64,000 bases of DNA, from contig NC_088804.1 of the NCBI RefSeq assembly GCF_011386835.1, positions 33,343,549 through 33,407,548 on the forward strand, given 5' to 3'. A program made the translations under genes and the position numbers. Shown here in pieces: positions 57,336-64,000 of the stretch. Below the pieces are notes generated by a model, which worked only from the letters and a program-made list of their open reading frames with translations, was not told where the DNA came from and searched no databases. Numbering within the stretch: position 1 is the first letter of the stretch; every line of letters begins with the position of its first letter. This stretch comes from Chrysemys picta bellii. Taxonomy: Eukaryota > Chordata > Testudines > Emydidae.

Positions 57336-58408
57336 GCTATATTGTAGTACCTAAGTTAAATAGCCTAGAATGGTAAATATTGTAGGATGGGCGTGTTTTA
57401 AATGTATTGTTCAAAGTATAATGCAATTTCTGGGAGCATCTCACCTATGTAGCACTATGTCTACTATTGTTAAAAAAATTACACGTGCAAAAAATGCTGA
57501 AAAGTTTCTTATCTGTTGAGGAATAAGGAAAAGCAGCTAAAAAAAAAAAAAAAAACAACAAAACCTCTATTCCTTGTAAGATGAAATCTAAGTGAAAAAG
57601 ACTAGGACTCAATGCAAACATGGGATCAGATCCTCAGCTGGGGTAAATGGGTGTAGCACCACTGAAGTCAATGGAGCTACACTGATTTACGCCAGCTGAG
57701 GACTTGGTCCATTCTGCTTACAATTAACACTGGCTTTAACAAACAGGTGTACGTAATTATCCTGGAGATCTGTTAATGGGAAATAGATAGGCCTAGTCTC
57801 CCCACAGAATAGTAGGGGAGGGAGAAGGTAAAGGGAGGAGGTAAAGAAAAGAACCGGAGCACACAGGATTATTATTTCCTTTCCTTTAGGGAGGTTCATT
57901 CATGGCTGCCTGGATCTCTGGAAAATCATTTGCTATAGTTCTTAGTCAGTAAAAGCTACAGAGATGAAGACAGGGGTGTAGGCTGCCTAAAGCCACAGTC
58001 AGCAGTCGTTAGGGGTTCAAGACCACCCTCTGTCTGAGTGTCACCTTTTATAGGGGTCACACAGTATGCGGTGCTAATTTAAAATGAGCGTCTCTGCAGT
58101 ATAGCTACCAGCTGTAGCGGGCCGTCAGCGTACAAGGCTTTCTACCTCAGAGGGTTCGACACTACCTGTTTTGGGCCAAATCCCTTCTGCATTGTAATGC
58201 CCCTGTGCAGGGGCTGTGTGTGCAAGTGAGAGAAGGAGACAGAATCCTTCCCCTGAGGCCATGGAGCAGCAGGAGAGCTACTTAGAAGCATCTGGTCAGG
58301 ATTTTCAGAGATCAGCCCATCTCTATAATCCTTTGCTACGGTAATTACTGCACATGGACAACATTTTTCCTACAGTGTCTTGCTAAGGTTGGTAAAGGTA
58401 CACTTAAC
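57336..58408. other. No gene; one short hairpin repeat
   Basis: An A-run lies at 57539-57556. The 57620-57706 inverted repeat is listed separately. The remainder is unique-looking. Confidence 0.4.
57620..57706. repeat. Short inverted repeat ('accagctg' type)
   Basis: 'gatcctcagctggggtaaatgggtgtag' and 'ctacactgatttacgccagctgaggac' mirror each other around 'gaagtcaatgg'. Same family as 16345-16440 and 59935-60275. Confidence 0.7.
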
Positions 58409-58416
58409 AGATAGGA

Positions 58417-58887
58417 CAGGGATCGGCAACCTTTGGCACGTAGGGTGACCAGATGTCGCGATTTTATAGGGACAGTCCTGATTTTTGGATCTTTTTCTTA
58501 TATAGGCTATTACCCTATTACCCCCCACCTCCTGTCCTGATTTTTCACACTTGCTGTCTGGTCACCCTATTGGCACGTGGCCCACCAGGGTAAGCGCCCT
58601 GGCGGGCCAGGCCATTTATTTACTTGCCGCATCCACAGGTTCGGCCGATCGCAGCTCCCACTGGCCGCGGTTCGCTGTCCCAGGCCAATGGGGGCTGCGG
58701 GAAGTGGCGCGGGCCTAGGGATGTGTTGGCTGCTGTTTCCTGTAGCCCCTATTGGCCTGGGACAGCGAACCACGGCTAGTGGGAGCTGCGATCGGCTGAA
58801 CCTGTAGCCGCAGCAAGTAAACAAACTGTCCCGGCCCGCCAGAGGGCTTACCCTGGCGTGCCGCGTGCCAAAGGTTACCGATCCCTG
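58417..58887. mobile_element. Palindromic hAT-type MITE split by another MITE
   Basis: Left piece 58417-58440 ('cagggatcggcaacctttgg'), right piece from 58570 to 58887 ending 'ggttaccgatccctg'. Removing the inner 129-bp MITE plus one 8-bp TSD leaves 334 bases, the exact family length. Outer TSD agatagga / atataggg matches at 6 of 8 positions. More diverged than the 37111, 54566 and 61327 copies, so an older member or a sister subfamily. Confidence 0.92.
58441..58569. mobile_element. Short hAT-type MITE nested in another MITE (129 bp)
   Basis: Starts TAGGGTGACCAGATGTC and ends with 'tctggtcacccta', inverted termini. Perfect 8-bp TSD ttggcacg at 58433-58440 and 58570-58577. Both TSD copies are host MITE sequence, so nesting is unambiguous. 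Second copy in reverse at 21195-21316. Confidence 0.95.
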
Positions 58888-58916
58888 ATATAGGGAAATA
58901 AAGGCATTGAGAGTCT

Positions 58917-59203
58917 AAGGGTACATCTACACTGCACAAAAAAACCCCGGCAGTGAGTCTCAGGACCCAGGTCAATTGACTTGGGCTCACATTATGGGGC
59001 TAAAAATAGTGGCGTAGACATTCCGGCTTGGGCTGGATCCCGAGTTATGAAACCCGGTGAGGGAATACCTACAAGTGGGAATACCTACATTACTATTTTT
59101 AGCCCCGTAGCATGAGTCCTGCTAGATGAAGTCAGTTGTTCCAGACTCTGAGATTTGCTGCTGTGGTTTTTTTTTTTTATTGTGGTGTAGGTGTAGCCTA
59201 AGT
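58917..59203. mobile_element. Foldback MITE with 'acatctacac' ends
   Basis: Left end 'taagggtacatctacactgcac', right end 'gtggtgtaggtgtagcctaa', inverse with a few differences. Inside, 'ggggctaaaaatagt' and 'actatttttagccccg' mirror each other. A T-run at 59167-59180 breaks the symmetry. Confidence 0.7.
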
Positions 59204-59290
59204 GCCTTCCCCGTGGTCACAGAGCTGGTCAGTGAGAAAGAAATCTCAGAGGCCTAACTCTCAGTCCAATACTCTAAACCTATTGCTACT
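59204..59290 (+). mobile_element. MIR-like SINE fragment
   Basis: 'gtgccttccccgtggtcacagagctggtcagtgagaaagaaatctcagaggcc...ccaatactctaaacc' corresponds to the MIR 3' core ('ttgcccaaggtcacacagct'). Short and diverged. Confidence 0.5.
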
Positions 59291-61318
59291 CCTCGATTAC
59301 AAATTTTACATCATCAAAACATACTGTCAATATCATGCCTGAACGCCCTGATATTGTTTTCATCATCTTAGCTCTCGTCTCATGCCTCCTCCAACCGTCA
59401 TGACATGAACCACATCAGAAGAAAAAATGGTATTTAAAATAATTATTTTCTGTCTAATTCCTTCTTTTTTCAGCCTTTGCTCGTTAGCCTCATATGATCT
59501 CTCTTCCTTTTCTCAAAAGCTGGCAGTCTAGATTCTATTCAAGAGAGGTTCCTACTTCACATACCCTCACATATCCACTCCACCTTTCTCCCCAAAGAAA
59601 GCCTGTTAATAATTTTTTAAAAATATTTTCCACAAACTCTTTTCCAGTTCGTAAAGTGCCATGTTGTCTCTCCAGATTGAGAGGGCAATTAACATAGCTG
59701 ATGGCAGGGTCATCGATAATACTCGTGGCAGGAGGACAGTTTTCTATGGCAAATGGACGTTTTTACTCAAGTATTAGGCTGCCCCCTCCCCCACCAAATA
59801 AACACTCATATTCTCATCACCACCACAACAACCCCTTGTACTAACATTTTCCAAGGTTAGGTGAGACAAGTGCTACCTGAGCAGCAGGTGGTGGCTAAGT
59901 TGGGCATTGTAAACTACAGACTGCCTAGCGGTCTCTGAACACAGGAGTGAATCCCCTGAAATAAATGGAGGTACACTGATGTAAATTTGGTTTACGTGAG
60001 ATGAGAATCAGGCCCAATATGGTGTTTAGTTTACCATCTGGAGGAGTCATTTTCTAGCAGCAATGGAGCTATGCTAATTTACACCTGCTGAGAATCCGTG
60101 TGTAAGGCCCCAGCCTTGCTCACATTGAAGTAAATGGCAAAGCTGTGCCCAGGTTCAGGTCCATAAAACCTAATTCTCCTCTCACTTACTCTGTGTTTTA
60201 CACCAGCATGACTCCCCTGGTGTCAAATGAACCATTTCTGATTCACGCAAGTGTAAACTGGAGGCATAGCAGGCTCATTAGTTTTAGTCTCACTTTCTGT
60301 TTTCTCAAACCTTTCCCAGCAGAAATCTATTTGAGAAGGTTTGGCCAGGGAATTGCTTTGGGTTTCTTGTGTTTATACTGTCGTCAAACAAAAACTAAGC
60401 AACACAAGACACACTTCATCAGACGGCTAACTACAAAAAGGTTAATAGTTTACATGCGTTAATGCTGTCCCTGGGTTTCCACAAGATGGAACAGAGAATC
60501 AGCCATTTGGGTTTGGCATCTTCCCTCCTTAACATTCTGTCATCCACTTGGATGTTTTGTTATGTTCAGTGACCATCTGTTTTTTTCATCAGAAACAAAG
60601 TGGAACAGGTCATGCAGCCACGTTAAAAAAATCAACATGCAAATATTCCACAGAGAAAGAGGCCACTGCACTTTATCAAGCTGCAGAAATCAGCCCAAAC
60701 AATGTCTTGAAAAATCTTGTTCAGACCACAAAAAGGGTAGCGGGGGGTTCTTTCCAGTTCTATGGAAAGAATACATTAGGAAACTTGGAACACTGGCAAT
60801 TTAAAGATGCCGAGGTTAATTTCCAGGATTATAAATGATAGAAATCAAGGCAAATGTGAACTTGCTTTGAAAGAGAGTCAGTCCCCAATTTCTGGTTTTA
60901 CTTCAGCTGTGGAATTTGGGATTTGTGCTCTCCCTTCTCTATGACTTTTATATTTATGGACTACAGGCCACATTGCATTACATTTTATTAATATCATTAG
61001 CCTTAAAGTAACTTGACCCATTTCATTTCTTTGTCGCCAGGCAATGTCAGTGAATGAATAGATCAGCCACACTGATGCCTTCCGTGCTGCGATATCTGCA
61101 GAAAGTGTATTTAATGGATCACTCATGCCTCTTCGTTTGCTCCTTCCATAACAATTACATATGCTGGGTTGCCTTGCTAAGAGTCTCATGATTGTCCCTG
61201 GTATCGACACAGGGAAACCAAAAGTCTGTCTCTCTACATCTGTGCAAAAAATGCCTTGGAATCACTGCACCAATCTATCCAATGATACAACAGACTCATC
61301 GGCACTCCTCAAAGGAAA
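59291..61318. other. No gene; hairpin repeats and a long unique stretch
   Basis: 59935-60275 holds 'gtgtaaa'-type hairpin repeats. 60548-60838 contains a 96-codon frame with no recognised domain. 60880-61200 is balanced in composition and free of recognisable repeats; it may be worth checking for conservation, but nothing in the sequence proves function. Confidence 0.4.
59935..60275. repeat. Two adjacent short inverted repeats ('accagctg/gtgtaaa' type)
   Basis: 'ggtacactgatgtaaatttggtttacgtgagatgagaatcaggccc' (59970-60015) and 'cctaattctcctctcacttactctgtgttttacaccagcatgactcccctgg...tgattcacgcaagtgtaaactggagg' (60169-60265) are opposite-handed members of the family at 57620-57706. Confidence 0.55.
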
Positions 61319-61326
61319 GCCTAGTC

Positions 61327-61661
61327 CAGGGGTCGGCAACGTTCGGCATGCGGCTCGCCAGGGTAAGCACCCTAGCGGGCCGGGCCAGTTTATTTACCTG
61401 CGGATGCAGCAGGTTCGGCTGATCGTGGCCCCCACTGGCCGCGGTTCGCCGTCCCGGGCCAATGGGGGCGGCAGGAAGCCGCGGCCAGCATATCCCTCAG
61501 CCCGTGCTGCTTCCCACCGCCCCCATTGGCCCGGGACGGCGAACCGCGGCCAGTGGGGGCCACGATCGGCCGAACTTGCCGCGTCCGCAGGTAAATAAAC
61601 TGGCCCGGCCCACTAGGGTGCTTACCCTGGCGAGCCGCGTGCCGAACGTTGCCGACCCCTG
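61327..61661. mobile_element. Complete, nearly perfect palindromic hAT-type MITE (335 bp)
   Basis: 'caggggtcggcaacgttcgg' to 'gaacgttgccgacccctg' with a perfect 8-bp TSD gcctagtc at 61319-61326 and 61662-61669. The two arms are almost exact inverse copies over about 160 bases each, including the central 'gggcggcaggaagc' and 'gcttcccaccgccc'. The best-preserved palindrome of the seven copies. Confidence 0.95.
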
Positions 61662-61669
61662 GCCTAGTC

Positions 61670-62544
61670 ATTGAACCCAAATGAAAGCATCCTCATTGAA
61701 ATGGCATTTTCTCATCACCAGGAATTCCTATCAATGGGGACAAAAGATAACCTACGTGGCTATCCTGATTCAGAATGTTCTATTAATCTTTCACTGCTAT
61801 AGTAAGATCCATTCGTGTTGATTGCCAAATCAGCAAAAGGCAAGAGGAAAGACCTAAGAGGGTCTTACCTTGTGCATATAAAGGCAGGAAATGTGATGGC
61901 TGGTCACAGAGCAGAAACCAACATTTCAGCAGGATTTTTTTATATTGTATATGTTAGTCAAAGGGCAGTGTGTCGAACTAAATTGGTCGAGCTGAACTGC
62001 TCCAACGAAAAGTAAGAGAAATGTTCAAACTAAAATTGGATGGGTAAAAGTCCAGGTGACTATGTTGCATACAAGGACCTCAAAGAAATCTCTTAGTGTC
62101 ACAGCAGAAAATAATCCTAAATCTAATAGGGTGGCCTGTAGCAGTAGTTGCACCATGGTAGTTGCTGGCGGGCTGACCCATATGACTAATCTTGCCATTC
62201 AGAAGGAAGAGGAAAAAGTGAGTAATGAACATTACAACTAAATTAATTTTTGTCTCAGTTTATGATAAGAATTATCTTTAAAGATTATTTTTACAGCCAA
62301 AATAACTGTGTAGTCATGAGATTCTTTCTATGGGGTCACTATCAGGACTTTCAGGGGCCGTAATAAACTATTACCAGGGCCATATTAGGACTATCTTGGA
62401 GAATCCAGCATGGGAAGCATTGTGGAACAGGAAATTTCTACCTTTGCAGAGGCAACACTCTTAGGGATCTTTTGTGGCATTTACTTGTAGGCTGCAGTAG
62501 AAGTTGGGTGCAGCACCCACAAGTGCTCCTAGAGGTAACATGCA
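61670..62544. other. No gene seen
   Basis: Unique-looking AT-rich DNA. Frames of 61-66 codons show no domain. Confidence 0.4.
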
Positions 62545-63285
62545 TCAAGGCAGGACTACATAATAGCTAGACCATTCCTGACAGGTGTTTCTCTAGCTTG
62601 TTCTTAAAAGCCTACAATGATGGAGATTCCACAACCTCCCTAGGCAATTTGTTCCAGTGCTTAAATACCCTGACAGGAAGTTTTTCCTAATGTCCAAACT
62701 AAACTTCTCTTGGTGCAATTTAAGCCCATTGCTTCCTGTCCTGTCCTCAGAGGTTAACAAGAACATTTTTTCACCCTCCTCCTTTTAACAACCTTTTATG
62801 TACTTGAAAACTGTTATCATGTCCCCTCCTAGTCTTCTCTTCTCCAGACCAAACAAACTCAATTTTTTCAATCTTCCTACATAGGTCATGTTTTCTAGAC
62901 CTTTAATCATTTTTGTTGCCTTACTCTGGTCTTTCGCCAATTTGTCCACATCTTTCCTGAAATGTGGCACCCAGAACTGAACACAATACTCCAGCTGAGG
63001 CCTTATCAGCACGGAGTAGAGCGGAAGAATTACTTCTCATGTCTTGCTAGCTTAAAACACTCCTGCTAATACATCCCAGAATGATGTTCATTTTTTTTGA
63101 AGCCATGTTACACAGTTGACTGATATGTAGCTTATGATCCACTATAATGCCAAGATCCCTTTCCACAGTATTCCTTCCTAGCAATCATTTCCCATTTTGT
63201 GAGTGTGCAATTGATTGTTCCTTCCTAAGTGGAATAGTTTGCATTTGTCCTTCTACATGAAGCTCATCTATCAAATGCCAACTTT
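62545..63285 (-). mobile_element. Older CR1 LINE fragment (3' half of RT and start of 3' UTR)
   Basis: Minus-strand CR1. The frame at 62785-63012 reads [40 protein letters not shown] and MTYVGRLKKLSLFGLEKRRL, the same conserved region as 53627-54004. Further 5' the sequence matches the 'tcctaagtg...actttgca' (LHLG) region, and it runs 3' into 'ggaatctccatcattgtagg' and 'aggaatggtctagc'. It differs at many positions from the other two CR1s and carries stops, so it belongs to an older subfamily. The terminal repeat of the 3' UTR is missing. Confidence 0.88.
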
Positions 63286-64000
63286 TGGCTGGATTCTTGG
63301 AAAATTTGGCTCTTTCTACTAACTGATATGTAATTCAGAAATGGAAGATATCATGTGCTGCTTTCTGATCCTCTGAAAACATTAAATCATGAAAATATCT
63401 GATTTATTTCATTTCTCCCCCTTCCTGTAATCTTGCCAGAGTGGTCATGACCACAATAACTGAACTGAAGTGACTGGTATTTGTCTCATATATAAAATGT
63501 GTTTACTTAGGGACCTCATTTATGAAAATAATAATGCAAGAGAGTTTTTGGCTAGAATGAAGTTTATAAAGAAGTAACATTTAATCATTAGCGACTGAAG
63601 CTGCACTCAGGCTGAACGGTGGTGTTCAAATTGACTTCTTGAATCAATTTATTCTATTTCTGGTATTAAGCTTCAACCTGGCACGGTCCTATGGTTGTCC
63701 ATAATTCAGGGGATAATACTATGTCAGTATACTCTTAACTGCTGTTCTTAGCATTCTGAATTGGATTTATTAAAAGTTACCAACATTTTTTTAAAAGTTT
63801 TTGCACTCTCTTAACTTGTATAGGCGATAATGTATTTTTGAGGAAAGATACAGGACCATAAAAATTCCCCTACTGGATCAGACCAGAGGCACATCTAGTG
63901 AAATATCCTGTCTTTTCTCCATACCAGATGCTTCAGAGGAAGATGCATAGAGTCTTGTGCAGCTAAAAAATTCGTATCTGCATCTGATCCGCAAAAATGG
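63286..64000. other. No gene; one repeat tail
   Basis: Unique-looking AT-rich DNA up to 63850, then the repeat-tail fragment listed next. Confidence 0.4.
63850..63950 (-). mobile_element. LINE/SINE 3'-tail fragment
   Basis: 'aggaccataaaaattcccctactggatcagaccagaggcacatctagtgaaatatcctgtcttttctccata...gatgcttcagagg' is the complement of a reptile repeat ending in 'ggtctgatccagta' wording, related to 26835-26900. Class uncertain, probably a CR1-type 3' end. Confidence 0.5.

Noticed and set aside
58567..58990. Minus-strand frames of 85-91 codons
   Set aside because: Derived from the split MITE at 58417-58887 and the adjoining foldback repeat.
60548..60838. 96-codon plus-strand frame
   Set aside because: A second overlapping frame of 80 codons exists in another phase. 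No known motif, so treated as chance.
61161..61598. 145-codon plus-strand frame
   Set aside because: About half is MITE sequence and the rest shows no domain, so it is a chance fusion.

Overview
This is gene-poor vertebrate nuclear DNA, most likely from a turtle; a crocodilian is the next candidate. Three things point that way. CR1 non-LTR retrotransposons dominate. There is a tRNA-derived SINE whose tail resembles a CR1 3' end, the architecture known from tortoise pol III SINEs. There are also many short hAT-type elements with 8-bp target-site duplications (TSDs), foldback Penelope-like (PLE) remnants and scattered old MIR-like SINEs. I found no convincing host protein-coding gene, no rRNA or functional tRNA gene, no CRISPR array and no prokaryotic feature. 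The species call is inference; the repeat structures are read directly from the sequence.

Layout. 1-3000 holds the end of a palindromic hAT MITE, a 900-bp solo LTR with a perfect 5-bp TSD (364-1263) and a 1.1-kb hAT-like element with a G-rich core (1831-2961). 3000-30000 is mostly unique-looking AT-rich DNA with MIR-like SINEs, short MITEs and palindromic repeats. 30256-30470 is a palindromic PLE insertion with a perfect 13-bp TSD. 31733-31915 is the tRNA/CR1-tail SINE. 37111-37444 is an intact copy of the 334-bp MITE. 38563-38787 is a second palindromic PLE-like insertion carrying a hammerhead-like core. 41113-42339 is a second solo LTR, on the minus strand. 45899-47372 is a decayed plus-strand CR1.

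From 50 kb onward the window is a dense transposon graveyard. It contains a short PLE 3' end (50148-50269) and a rearranged PLE with GIY-YIG endonuclease coding sequence on one strand and the C-terminus plus 3' UTR on the other, with half a MITE at the junction (51341-52571). A 3.7-kb minus-strand CR1 (53646-57335) was hit by two separate hAT insertions, one of which keeps the reading frame open. A MITE nested inside a MITE lies at 58417-58887, and another full MITE at 61327-61661. An older minus-strand CR1 lies at 62545-63285.

The most interesting material is the PLE set. One copy (52,0-52,5 kb) links PLE coding sequence to the short 3' repeat that occurs elsewhere as palindromes. Those palindromes carry a C-T-G-A-A-G-A / hairpin / G-A-A-A arrangement resembling the hammerhead ribozymes described in Penelope-like elements. 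Nested insertions with exact TSDs also allow relative dating of several families.
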